Below, in pieces: positions 49,621 through 62,056 of a stretch of DNA of 64,000 nt. Position 1 is the first letter of the stretch, and every line of letters starts with the position of its first letter. The notes under the pieces were generated by a model, which had not been told where the DNA came from, did not search any database, and saw only the letters and a program-made list of their open reading frames with translations. This DNA comes from Spirodela intermedia (lineage: Eukaryota; Streptophyta; Magnoliopsida; Alismatales; Araceae). The position numbers were made by a program, and so were the translations under genes. The stretch is from the NCBI GenBank assembly GCA_902729315.2, contig LR746280.1, forward strand, positions 912,501 to 976,500. Reading direction: 5' to 3'.

Positions 49621-50513
49621 AATGCAGTCCACTGAAAGCAGGTAGATGGTCCAGACGTTACGGAATAGAGATGTGCTTCCTATCCCTCATCTCCTTTCTC
49701 TAGATACTTTTATTTTTATTTCCCTTATTTAATAACTTAGGTGTTACAAAGCTAAGATTAAATATAAAACATCAACATATTTTTATAAAAAATACTAAAG
49801 TCGGAATACCAAACAAGCAAGTTTCTAAGCTAATCCATTTTGACAAGACGAAGTTTCCGGGGCCCCCTGGGGTGGCAAATATGATGTCTGCAATGGGCCA
49901 CGTGGGCCATTGCAAGCAGGTTATGAACGCAGATAATTCCTGAAACTCTTCTAAATTTAGCTAAAACGTTCAGAATAATAACGTTAAAGAGACCTAAAAA
50001 TTCTACGTAAAGCATATGGTCTTGCAAAATATATTTAGCAACTTTGTTATACAGGCTATAAGTTGGACGGACCTAAAAGAATGTCATTTGGAGCTTGGTT
50101 AAGAGTCTGAAGAAGGGTATAGTTTTATGTTGATGCGGAAAACATGGTCATCACCGTAGATAATGCAAGAGAACAACTCCCTTGACGTCAGGCATGGTTG
50201 ACATATACTCTCATCAACGGGGAGAGTGGGGCCTCATGCATTTCGCTTGTTCAATCATCCACCTAAACTTGTAGACTTCCTACCTGCCGTGAAATCGATC
50301 AGGAGGAAGGGGAAGGCAAAGCCTGTGACTCTTTCAATGGCGAAATGAGACCTGGAAAAAGCAAGGGTCCGTTAACTGTTTTCGGATTTAAGTCTCAGGC
50401 GTACAATCTTCACTACAGATAGCCTACAAGCTTCTACAAGTTAGAAACTTTGGGGCGTTGCTTTTGCGGACGGGTTGCCGTTGCGCTCGGAGAAGCAGCT
50501 GGTCGCGGTGGCG

Positions 50514-53500
50514 ATGGGGTTGTGGGTGCTGGTGATTTGCATCCTTGCGACAACGTCCGCCTCGCAGGGCCAGTCTATGACAGGTATCCCCTCTTTTCCG
50601 TCTATTCAGATTTCGTGGCTTACAATCGGCTAAAACCAGCGAGATAATACCTATGTTAGCCGCTGCTTTTCTTGTTCGAGAAGTCCGATTCCCAGATAAA
50701 CAGGTAGAAGAGACCATTGTAGAAATTTCTTGTCCGAAGGAAGATCATGGTAGAAAAAATACTCGAAAGAATTTAGAATATCTTGGTTGAAATAGTCCAA
50801 AAACTTTATACTCTTCGAAAGAAAAATCTCCCGTTCGCTTTGAAGATGCTTCTCAAAGGTCAGGTTCTTTTTCAGGTTTCATTAGCATAGACTGCGGCCT
50901 CGAAGGGGACTCTAATTACACGGATTCGGCCACGAATATCATCTACTCACCGGACGCCCTCTACATCGACACTGGGGAGAACAGAAGAGTCTCCCCAGAG
51001 ACTAACGTTACCGGCTTTTTCGAATTCTACAAAACCCTCCGGAGCTTCTCCAAAGGAATGCGGAACTGCTACACGTTGCGGCCCCTGGTAAAGGGCCGCA
51101 AGTACCTGGTGAGGGCTGTATTCCAGTACGGTAACTTCGACGGCCGAGATTCCCCGCCAACATTCGATGTCTATCTCGACGTCCACTTCTGGCAGACTGT
51201 GCCGCCAAAGAAGTTCTCCCGACTGGAGATCATCGCCATTTCACCCGGTGAGTCCATGCAGGTCTGCCTGGTCAACAAGGGTTTGGGGACGCCGTACATA
51301 ACGGTACTGGAGCTGAGAACCCTACTGGATTCGATCTACCCCCTGGTGAACACTTCTCAGGCTCTTGTTCTCCGGGGTGACAGGACGGATCACGGAATTA
51401 ACGGCTCTAGGAGGTCATGTTCGCTCCGTCCCCTCTCTCTTTCTTCCGGTATACATTCATATACGTAAATATATACACATATATGTAAGATGCCTATCTC
51501 TCACTTCAGATTCTTGCTGTAGACATAACGGATAAATTGAAAACGGCTGCTTTATAAATTTGATTCACAGGTATCCACAAGATCCCTATGATCGTATCTG
51601 GTTCGGCCTTTGGAATAGCGAAGATTGGCTGCCGAAGAGCACGAACGAGACAATTGAACCCGGGACTAAAGACTTTATGGTGCCGGGGAGCATTCTGAGC
51701 ACGGCAGTGACGACGCCGAATGTCTCCGAGAGCATAAACTTCACCGTGGCTGGGATCCTTGGGGAGAAGATATACGTGTTTATGTACTTCGCGGAGCTTC
51801 AGCAACTCGAAAGAAACGAGACGAGAGAGTTCAACGTCTATGCAAACAATTCCCTGTGGTTTCGGCAGTTTCGACCGAAGTACTTGTCAGCGGTTACTCT
51901 ATTTACCAACAGCCCAGGGGCCGGAGGGACGACCACCTACTCCCTCAAAGCCACCGGAAATTCTACCCTACCACCCATGATCAACGCCTTCGAGTCTCAT
52001 ATCTTGGTACAGTTGAGCGCGTTGCCTACGCAGGAGAATGACAGTGAGTGCCTCTACGTTCTCCATGTCGCTGCAAGTTAGCTTACTTTACTGTGCTGTT
52101 TAGTGCGAGGATAGAAACGGTACATTACACCGACTCCTTGATAATCCTTATCCTCGATGAAAATCAGATAGATTTGTCAAAAACTGAATAAATAGGGGGT
52201 TGGATCTAACCTGAATCAAAGATTCTTAACCGGGCGGTTAGTTTAACATAATTTTGTACTAGTGCTGTCCGGATCATTGATGAAATGGTGTTGGGCGTAA
52301 TTAATATCACACCAGGCGATGTCTAAATTCAGTTTCCTTATTCAGTTATTTTTTTGTATATTCTCACTAGTACTCACTACATGTTTTGGGCTACAGCCAA
52401 GGCTATAACAAAGATTAGAGATTTTTACAAGCTGAAGAAGCACTGGGTAGGCGATCCATGCGAGCCCCAGAATCTCACTTGGGAGGGCTTAATTTGCAGT
52501 AATGATGACTCTCAATACCATAGGATTGTGGCTTTGTAAGTTCCTTATATAATGACTCTCAAAACCACAGGACTGAATCACTTTGGATAGTCTAAGGACA
52601 AGGTGATGATATTTTCTTGCAGAAACCTGTCTCATGCTGAGCTTGGTGGCGAAATTTCTCCATATATATCTGAACTCAGCGCTCTAGTGTCGTTGTAAGT
52701 TTCTTCCATATTAGAGAGTACTTCCATATTACCAAGACAAAGGTATGAAATATCATGAAGAGCATGGCAAGGCACTTCCTTAAGAAACTTAAAGTTGATA
52801 AATACTTATCCATGAGGCAGTTAAAATAACTATTTCAAACGGGGCGCTGTCACAGATTGACCAGGTCACTATGCTTAGTTTTTTTACGTAGAAGTGCCTT
52901 CAACTTTTAGTAGAACTGTAACCTTTTAGTAGAAGGAATAAAAGCGACTTCAATTTGATAACAGGGTAGGCAGCACAGTGATGATTATAGTTCAGATGAG
53001 CGGAAGTGGAATTTATAAGAATTTGAAAAGGAAAAGGAAAAGGAATCCTAAGAACAGCTCTATGAAGTAACATATAAGTTTTTCAAACGGGCAATTTTAG
53101 TGTTTTTTCTAATTATTTTCTACAAGGTAAATGAGTGCGATATCAAACGCCTGTGCATGCTGCATTTTCTAGCTATAATAACTGTAATCCCGGGAAAGGA
53201 AAAGGGGAGGACTTAAAGGACAAGTCACTTTAAATTGACTTACATCTGTGATTTTTTTATTTCAGAGACTTGTCAAATAACAACTTGACAGGTGAAATTC
53301 CTAGCGATCTGATAAAGTTGTCGCAGCTTCAAGCCTTGTAAGTTTCTGGCATTACCTTTTTAACTGGCATCTTGATAATTTTTCACTATTATCTTAAACT
53401 TTTACAGGAACTTGTCAAATAACAACTTAACTGGACAAGTACCCCCAATTCTTGAAGAGAAATCACAAAACAAGACTTTCTCTTTAAGGTTTGTACTTAT

Positions 53501-55568
53501 GTAAATGAAATTGTTTAGAAACCATTTTGACTATAGACAAAATACTATCAATATTACTCAATGCATTAGTTAATTGAGTATAATAAAGTTTCAAAGTCTA
53601 TCAGGCTTAATTTTTTGATGTTCTTTTGATATTCAAGGTTTAAACTTTTGAACTAGCTTGTACCCTAGAAAATACCCTTTGATGAAACACAGAACACTGA
53701 GGAGAGACTGTATTCGAAACATGATTGACCTGTTTTTTTATATACATCATTCTTTTCTATAGATGACTACGCATCAGGTGATGTTTATATGATTTTTTAC
53801 TCATAATTTACATTATAACAAACTTCTTTCTTAAAATGCTAGGACTGATGGCAACACAGATCTATGTACTAAAGTCCACCCGTGTGAAACAAAGGAAACA
53901 AAGGAAACAAAGAAAACAAAGAAGGTTATTGTTCTAATTGCAGTCCCTGTTGGAGCAATTTTTGTTATCCTCTTTGTTCTAGTTATATTGTTATGGAGAA
54001 TTAGAAGGGGAAAAAAAACTATCCATGACGCTACACCAGAAGGTATATAACTCTTTTCCATTGCCATATTTTAAGCATGGATAGTACTTAACAGTGTCGT
54101 AGCATATGCTACGTGCTATTCTGACATTTTATTTTTGGACACTGGAAATCTCGAGCACCATTCCAGACCTTCAGTCGAGGAGACCACCAGAAAATTTACA
54201 TTCAGAGAGTAACCAATTCACATTCGCAGAGATTGTAGACATCACTAAAAACTTTCAAAACCAGATTGGGAAAGGTGGGTTTGGAATAGTATACCATGGT
54301 TACTTAAGAAACGGAATTGAAGCTGCAGTAAAGATGCTATCAAAAACATCTTCCCAAGGGCCAAAAGAGTTTAAAGCCGAGGTAACTTCCTCATACCTAA
54401 ATCACTGATTCTCCATTAAATTTATCTTATAACGACTGACCTACTATGTTTCTTCCTCGTGAAGACATTATTTTAACACAGCTTTAAGTTTTAATTCAGG
54501 CTCAAATATTGACGAGAGTACACCACAAAAATCTGGTGTCTTTATTAGGATACTGTAATGATCAGCATAATCTTGCACTAGTGTACGAATTTATGGTGCA
54601 GGGCAATCTGAGAAATCATTTATCAGGTTTCCCCAATTTTACAAAATTTCTGAGTGTCCTATGCTATCATTCACTTCCTCATACATTGTCTACATGAATA
54701 TGCGTAGATCATACGATTAATCATCTAAGCTGGAGCAATAGAATTAGAATAGCACTTGAAGTTGCACAAGGTATACTTAAAAAAAACTACAAAATTTTGA
54801 TTTCAGTGTGTATATACTTTTTGTTCTTGTATTAACACAATTTTCAAATCTCTAATTCCAGGACTTGACTATTTGCACAGCTTCTGCAAGCCACCTATAG
54901 TTCATAGAGATGTGAAAAGTACAAATATTTTGTTGAATAGTAATATGGAGGCAAAATTGGCTGACTTTGGGCTGTCTAGGCTTTTCCATGACGACTCAGC
55001 TTATGTTTCAACTGTAGTTGCTGGCACTCCAGGATATCTTGACCCTGAGTATGCTCTCAACTGATTTTAGTTTTTTAAGAAAAAATAATTACTTTATACA
55101 ATTCACAAAGGTTCTGTATTGATTGCACTATTTTCTGCCACGTTCCATTACAGGTATTACCAAACATCAAAGTTAAATGAGAAGAGCGATATTTACAGTT
55201 TTGGTATTGTTATGCTAGAGCTTATTACAGGGAAATCGCCAATTATTGATGGATTGGAGAAAATATTTATTGTCTCATGGGTTCAGTCAAGAATTGAAAA
55301 AGGTGATATATTTCAAATAGTAGATCAAAGATTGCAAGGGGAATATGATATTAACTCTGTATGGAAATATATTGAAATTGCACTGTCATGTGCATCACAT
55401 TACTCTACCCAGAGACCAAGCATGAGTGATGTAGTGATGAGGTTGAAGGAGTGTCAGTCCTCCATTTCCTCAAACGAAATACCCAGAAATTATGAGGATT
55501 CAGCACAAAGTTCAGCTGCAATGTTTCATGATTCCCTTTTTCATGGCACAAATCCGCTAGTAAGATAG
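50514..55568 (+). CDS. RLK-C: malectin-like/LRR receptor kinase, inverted paralog, intact
   Basis: Exons: 50514-50583, 50876-51413, 51571-52043, 52397-52535, 52623-52694, 53266-53337, 53408-53488, 53843-54042, 54167-54381, 54500-54626, 54708-54770, 54862-55048, 55154-55568. They join without a break into 883 aa. The start at 50514 is the only in-frame ATG after a stop at 50442 and gives a signal peptide ([17 protein letters not shown]). The order is malectin-like region, GDPC, three LRR exons, a Lys/Thr-rich stretch from an ACAAAGGAA-type codon repeat, membrane span [20 protein letters not shown], and RD kinase. Kinase motifs are [27 protein letters not shown] and GTPGYLDPE. Exon number and phases equal RLK-A and RLK-B; exon 2 is also 538 bp. 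An AATAAA lies at 55648-55653. It is on the opposite strand and clearly more diverged than the A/B pair. Confidence 0.95.
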
Positions 55569-55654
55569 TAACTTGAGAATTATCACAAAATAAGTTCAGT
55601 CACAATGTATTTCAAGGTATTGTAACGTGAGAATTACTTGTGTTTGTAATAAAA

Positions 55655-57265
55655 GGGGATCTAGCATATGGATTCAATGTTCTTAATAGGTTCATGTTTT
55701 TTACAATTTATTAGTTTTGACATTGTCATATCTGGCAATTGAATTGTATCCTACTGATAATCATAGATGCTTCCTTCAAAGTCAACTAGTAATGGCATTA
55801 TAGCTTGCTTTCTAATTGACAATTTACTCTGAAATTTTATTCTTAACAATTAGTGCCTACCAAAAATCCCATTCTTTGCACTGAAATAGATTTCATGTCA
55901 TGTTTCCATGTTTGAAAAATATATAATGCAAATAAAAATCATAAATTCTGATAAATCATGTTTTCAGATAGAAATATGCTTAGGATAATGGCATGTGTGA
56001 AGTACCAGTGGGTAAATAATTATTTGTAGAAATAAGGATGTTTTTATCCTAGTATGATAAATTTCGGTTTGTTCAGTGGGTTTTGAATGTTGTTCTCAAT
56101 TTATATTTAATGAGTTGGTAAAACATACCACATAATGTGGACTTAGAGGAGGTCTCACAGTTGGTCATATTCTTATGATGCTTAAAAGTTACTATATCTG
56201 TAGTTTTTTTAAAAGGGTAATACATTTTGAGTATCAAGAAAGTAGAAAAGCCTACAAATGATGCCCAAAATACCTTTGGTATTCAGCATCCTAGAAATTA
56301 CATTAGTAAATGATCACATTTTAGTCATTGAAATAAACACATCAGATGTACTTATCCGAACACAAATACTAGAAATCAGATTTAAACTTTCAGGATTTTA
56401 GGCTGATCCTTAGGGATGATTGTCAAAGAGAATATGAAATTATGTCTCGAATTCTTATTAAATCAAAAGGGAAAATAGAACTGTGACTTGATAGAGTCAA
56501 TAAAATTAAATGAAAGAGAAAGAAATTTAGTTCTTTTACATCAAGTATGTCACACATTTGTCTTACAAGAACTCAAGACAAAAAAAAAGAAAAAAAAAAA
56601 AAAGGTGAAATGTTATCCTTTGCCAGTGGAATTGATAAAATAGTAAAGATAGTAAAGATGCAGAAGTTAGTCCCTTTATAGATTACTATGTCACTCAAAC
56701 ATGTAAAGAGGGATAGCGTAGTGAATTTAAGCAGTAAAGGGATTCTCATGAATGTCTGCATGGGAGAGAGAATTTGCAACACGACGCCGCTCGAACAAGA
56801 GAACAGTGTTCAACGTGTAGAAACCCGTCGATTGCACGAGGCCATGCAGGCTTGCACGCGTTGGCACGGGCACAGCATGCTGCAGACATAGGCATTGTCT
56901 GGTTGGACGACACTGGAGTTCAGGGGAATCATCCTAAGAACCCTGGAGTTGATAGAGACAGATGCCCACAGGTGGCACATGCAGGCACATTGTAACATGC
57001 GGGAGCACAGAAGGCTAGTGAAAGGGAATGCACACTTCAGTTGGACGACTCTGCCAAAACAGTGAGATCTGAGGTTCCAGGAAAGAATCCCATGAACAAT
57101 TAGAGGTCATTCGCATGAAGATAGCATGGTATGACGTTGCCACGGTCTCGGCGTAGAATCACATGGCATGGCGTGAGTGATGCGTGTGCTAAGGTTCGTG
57201 ACACAGTGAATTGTCGCACGACACGAGGAGTCACTATGCAAAGACAGACGGAGCGTGCACATATA
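55655..57265. other. Spacer downstream of RLK-C
   Basis: AT-rich DNA to about 56.7 kb with an A-rich run near 56580-56605. It is followed at 56.77-57.26 kb by a sharply GC-richer block of unknown origin, with many short repeats of GGCATGGCGTG type. No gene was recognised. Confidence 0.45.
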
Positions 57266-57269
57266 CTTG

Positions 57270-57592
57270 CCTAGATTAATAAAGATAACTTCAGCAGTGT
57301 AAAACTATGTATGATTATGTTATATAGTCTCTTCACCCAGACAGTTGCTAAGGAATAGCAATTACCTTTTTATTATTGACAAAATCTGCTGACATGTCAT
57401 AACTTGGTTGCGTTTTAATATTCCATCACAGCATGTTTATGTACCATGATATGCTCTTCCATGGCAAAGATGGGAAGGAAGGAGAGTTACTTCTCTTTTC
57501 TTAGCCACGTGCCGTCACTTCTTCGTCTTATCCCCTATGCTGGTCACAGAAGAGATTTTCTACAGAATTTTGAGAGGTCCTCAAACCTTACA
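57270..57592 (-). pseudogene. KEA intron 9 fragment in the third duplication unit
   Basis: Aligns along its length with KEA intron 9 (about 6053-6376), same orientation. Shared clauses include CAGACAGTTGCTAAGGAA and TGGTCACAGAAGAGATTT. No KEA exon is present between this piece and the promoter-like piece at 58.19 kb, so exons 1-9 were deleted or replaced. The 57.6-58.05 kb stretch between them is unrecognised. Confidence 0.75.
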
Positions 57593-58084
57593 TCGTTTTT
57601 CTAAGTCTATATGTTCCCAAAGTTTTCCCGTTATCAATAGAAAGAAGGTCAGCCTTACAGAATGTTGCGAGGAGAATATCTGGCATGCGGGAGTAGTTAT
57701 GGACCACATGCATGACAACTGCTGATAAAAGCAGCAGCAGTATCGGGAGCTATTGGCTGCCCAGAGCAACAGCTATAGTGATGCAAAGATGGAGAGTAAC
57801 ATGTGCATTTTGGGTGAACGTGATGCATTTAATTCTATGGCCAGCTGGAGTTGTTATTTGAAGACGAGCAACGTTGAAAAAAGTAGGAGTTGGTGTTTGC
57901 CATTCAGATTTAGGCAGCACAGATGATTTTTCTCTCTAGGTTCTCACAGGCCAATGCAGGACCCCATGAGATTGAGCGGGATCAGTAGTGTAGCAGATTA
58001 TGCAACACCATTAACGGGCTGCCATGCTAGCTGAATGTGAGGACATCATGTACCAACCCCCGTCAGTAGGAAGGTCCTCTTCCC

Positions 58085-58136
58085 CTGATAGAGAGAGAGT
58101 GAGAGAGATAGATAGAGAGAGAGAGTGACTGAGTGA

Positions 58137-58176
<40 letters not shown>

Positions 58177-58185
58177 CAGAGGGAG
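58085..58185. repeat. (GA)n/(GT)n microsatellite at the KEA leader position
   Basis: Mixed GA and GT runs in the place of the KEA leader repeat in unit 3, just before promoter-like DNA at 58.19 kb. The CT-rich frame on minus is low-complexity only. Confidence 0.85.
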
Positions 58186-58189
58186 GGGG

Positions 58190-58505
58190 GTGTGCGACTC
58201 CGAGATATAGGTTCCTAAAGTCGGGGTCTTCTTGCATTTGCTGCGAACTTAGAAACCAAATACGTTTATTTTATACGCAGAAGTAAACTAATTTATTTTA
58301 TACGTTTACAGCGGGAAATCCTGTCTCAGATTTATTATTTTATCCCAAATTTATTGTTGATGACAATCAAAGCTCTTAGAAGCTTTCTTAACAAAAAAAT
58401 GTGCAGATATAATAAAAAATAATGTCCCCAGTTATTAAAATTGTGATTCTGATTCCTGATTTTAGCGCAAACTAGAATTCGAAGCTCAATGACTTGAATG
58501 AGTGA
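58190..58505 (-). pseudogene. KEA promoter fragment, third copy
   Basis: Aligns with 10890-11200 and 29775-30350. The order is a GACTCCGAG-like start, a GTTCCTAAAGT-like clause, TTTATTTTATACG, then the TGATGACAA clause. It ends near 58.5 kb, with a further short match to 30.8 kb (TTTCTCCAGCTG) near 58515. It confirms a third KEA-RLK unit. Confidence 0.7.
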
Positions 58506-58559
58506 TTGTTGTTCTTTCTCCAGCTGTAGATCTCCTAATCAGTGTGATGCAGGACAAGA

Positions 58560-59570
58560 TAATGAAAACGACTAAACTACCTTAGACAAGTAACTAAGAC
58601 TTGATTCGTACAAAGTTCTAAGGATTAAGAAGAATGATCAAGCAAAGATCAAATGCTTTCCTATAAGATTTGAAATAAAAGGATCCATGTGATTAAGAAA
58701 CTGCCAATGATTAGGGTGCTCCATTTTCAATAAATTGATAAGTGAGAATCAAGTGAGTCATCTCCCTCTCTCCACCAGCGATGTATCAAACTGGCCTATC
58801 TAGAATCAGTCAACAGCAATATTGCAAGATAAAATACTAAATCAACAAAATGCTCAACCAACCGTGTGCCGTGCCGTTGACCTTATGTTGACATTTGACC
58901 ATTTAGTTGACTTTTGGCCGGGGTGTTGACCATTGACCTGGTTGATTGGCGGGACTGTGACTCGAACCGACGAGACGGCTCCGGCAGATCAGACGGTCCG
59001 AATGGTTCTGGCCGGCGGAACGGTTGGCTCGGGCCAAGCAGTCGGGCTGGCTTGGACAGTACCGTGATCGGACGATCGGTCGGGCTGAACCAGATCGGTT
59101 CGGTCCAGTGGTTCATGATACCGCTGGCCGGGGATTAAAGTTCTACCAGTGAGAAAAACTAGGGGAAACACGAATTGTTCGTACTGGCGGAGGAAAGGAA
59201 GGCGGCGGCGGGGGAATAGGCGGAACAGACGGAAACGGAGGCAGGGAAGGTGGCGACGGGAAGCGGCGAGCGACGGGATGGGCTAGGATGGAGGGGGGGC
59301 CGGCGGACTGTGGATATGAACGGCAGCGAGCGATGGATGGGCTAGACGGAGGAAGGTGACAGAGGACGGCGGCGGTGATGTATGTCGGCGGTGGCGATGG
59401 ATTAGTGACCCTCACGGCCTCTCCTTAAAACGGAGCGATGAGCCTCACGGCTTCTCCTTACAGAGCGAAAGAGGTAAACCTCGAACTAATCGCTTCTCTA
59501 ATTGCTCTTAGAGCGACACGAGGTTATTTATTACCTCTCAAGGAGGAATGGTGCGTGGATGGCTTGGCCG
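58560..59570. other. GC-rich insertion in unit 3, part 1
   Basis: Absent from unit 2. The left part (58.86-59.13 kb) is rich in CGGTCC/GGTTCGG-type words. The middle gives a proline/serine-rich frame on minus (59143-59415), and the right part contains two CCTCACGGC(C/T)TCTCCTTA-like repeats near 59410 and 59444. No known protein was recognised. Confidence 0.4.
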
Positions 59571-60250
59571 GTGCGCTATTCAAGAAGGAATGCTCCGTCT
59601 TCTTCGCTCCTCACCACACTGCGTTTCTCCTTTCCCGTCAACTACAGCCCGTCACCTTTCCTCTCCACAAAATGGCCGCAACCTTCCTTCTCTCTGTTCT
59701 GTAGCAGCGTGCCTTGCCTTCCTCCATCGTCCTCAAATCGGTGCCCAGATGCTTGGACGCTAAATTTCGACTACTCCTCGCGTCACCTCGTGTCGCAAGT
59801 CCAGGGAACAACGGTGTGAAAGTGAGACGACCCCGGAATCTTCGGACTCGAACTGAAGAGATGAAGGGAACTAAGGGTCTTGACTTCATCCTCCACGCTT
59901 CCACGCTTCCACGCTTCCACGCTTCCACGCATCTCCGGAGTTAATTGGTTCGTTGGACCGCTAGGCCGTTGGGCCGTCTAACAAGAGTCATCCAGGTTCT
60001 CCGGTCTTCTCGAACCATCCTTGGTTCGGATTCAGTTATAAGTAGGTGAACCGTCCACTCGGCTCCCCTTCGACCGTTATGGCAGATGAACCGGATACTG
60101 AACCGGCAAACTAGTCTCAAGTGCTGTCGTCGCCTGTCGATGATCGATCTCTCTTCCGCTTCTCCTTTTGGTATGTGGGCCGGGTCTCACGAGGAGCAAA
60201 TCAGAAAGCCCGGAAAACGAGGCGGTTTACAGAGGTCATAAGAAATTTCT
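59570..60250. other. Unit spacer matching 30.65-31.07 kb, interrupted
   Basis: 59.57-59.83 kb and about 60.20-60.25 kb align with the spacer between the KEA fragment and RLK-B. In between, about 59.83-60.20 kb is extra DNA containing five units of CCACGCTT (59893-59932) and the same GGTTCGG word style as the 58.9 kb insertion. Confidence 0.5.
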
Positions 60251-60655
60251 TGTCAAGTTCGGTAATCTGCTCTCGAAGGCTTCCAAGTTCGGTAATCTGC
60301 TCTTGTCAAGACTTAATCAATCTGATGCGTATTTCTTCCTCAACCCAAGAAAAATTCAGTTTCAATTTTTTTCCTGCTGAATTTTCGGTAGTAAAAATGT
60401 TCCAACAGATTAATATTGCAGATAAAATCTTTCCAGTGTGAAACCTAGTGTGATTAATTTTCATACAAGTATGTATACATTGTGTACAAATCCTTTCGAT
60501 CTCAGTTTTCTATAATCGTGCAAAACACAATAAATATGCAAAATGAGATACGAAGAAGACTGTCTGAAACAAGTAGCATGTGGGGTTTATTCAGTCTTTA
60601 GCTTCGTACATGGAATAAGTTGTCTTATGTTTCACACACATAAAAAACCCTATCA

Positions 60656-62056
60656 TGCAGATGGGCTAATCCTTGCCATTGAATGGGGAGGAATGATACT
60701 GAAAGTATTTGTACTTAAATCATTTGGGAGGTACCTAGATGATTTAGCTGGTAGATAGTCCTTCAATTGCATGATCATAGTGCTCATAGTTGGTCTCTTG
60801 CTAGAGTTTGGTGATGTGCGTGACATTGTGATCTCTAATACCTTCCATATTGAATTAACATCATAGTAGCCCTGCATTCTTTGGTCTGCAAAATTGGCTA
60901 TATCTCCTCTTTTCATTCTGGACTGCACTTGTTGGGTTATGTCTGTTCTTTAGGAGTTGTTACCAATTGGTGTTTTTCTATTATAAGGTCTAGTAGTATG
61001 ATTCCAAAGCTATAAACATCACTCTTCTCATTCAACCTATTTGTTTTGTAATACCTGCACAGAAAGAATACACACAAAATTGAGAAAATTCTCTAGTTGA
61101 GGCTCTATGAACGAATGATGAATTTTCTATGACATATGCAGGATAAAGATATCCAAAAGCTCTTGCAATTGCAGTTGATATGTGTGTATCCTTTTCATTG
61201 GTGAAAGACTTGGACTCAAAGTTTTCGTTTAAGAGGATATTTGATGGCTTAACATCTTTGTGAACAATGGGTGACTTGCAACCATAGTACAAATAGTCGA
61301 CTCCTGGAGTTTAAGATATAAGTATCATATATCATTAATAGAATAAGACAAAAGAAATAAAAAGATACATAAAGATTAATGATGTTTGAAGGATGAACCT
61401 TGTTCAAGTGTTATTCAAAGTCGCACTCTCCAACTTAAGATTTTATAGTGGGCATAGTCACCAGTGAGTAATTGATTTTTACATGAGGGCTTGAAAGGCA
61501 AGGAAAATAATTGAAGTTTCATAGAGAAATGGCATTTGCTCATATGTGAATGGTGTTATATGAGGGCTTGAAAGGCAAAGACAATAATGGAAGCGTTATA
61601 GTGAAACATGGTATTTGCTCAGATGTGATGGGTACTTTGTGTAAGGAGAACCTGAGAGGTGACATGTGAGGGAACCCTAAGGCCAGAATTCATAGACTAG
61701 TGCTAGATTATCATTGCAATATCCTAACAATGATACTAGATATTTATGGTGCACTCTCTTCAATAGTTGAGCCTAAATTTCTAAGATACTCATTATGTTA
61801 ATGCTTAAAAAAACTCATGAGTAAATAGATAATCACTAGATCCTGCCTCAATTCTAAGTAGAATATAATTAACTACCATTGGGATTTCATTTTGAGTCAA
61901 ATGTTTGACTAACCTCAGCTCTAAACTGCTTCATTCCTTGAGTTGATAATTTAAAAAATATTTTAATTGCGACTTGAGTTTCATCTTTTAAATGGTCGTG
62001 GTAGATGATTCCAAAATGTCATCTTCCTATTGGTCATTCAAAATTATTAGTGATAT
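60656..62056 (-). pseudogene. RLK-D: broken RLK kinase half, third unit
   Basis: Remnants of exons 13 to 9 in correct order on minus: about 60656-61054, 61137-61303, 61398-61470, 61640-61770 and 61905-62056. Exon 13 keeps [19 protein letters not shown], then a 1-nt loss shifts the frame. In exon 12 the donor GT is changed (CCTGCATATG where intact copies have CCTGAGTA) and the DFG region is deleted (NFESK runs into SFTNEKDTH). Exons 1-8 are absent because a copia element starts inside exon 9. An intron between exon 10 and exon 11 has a tandem duplication of about 70 bases (61490-61635). Confidence 0.85.

Noticed and set aside
58046-58237. Minus open frame with Ser-Leu and Thr-His runs
   Set aside because: Translation of a GA/GT microsatellite.
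59143-59415. Proline-rich open frame resembling a cell-wall protein
   Set aside because: GC-rich simple-word sequence, no signal peptide, no repeat of a known extensin motif.
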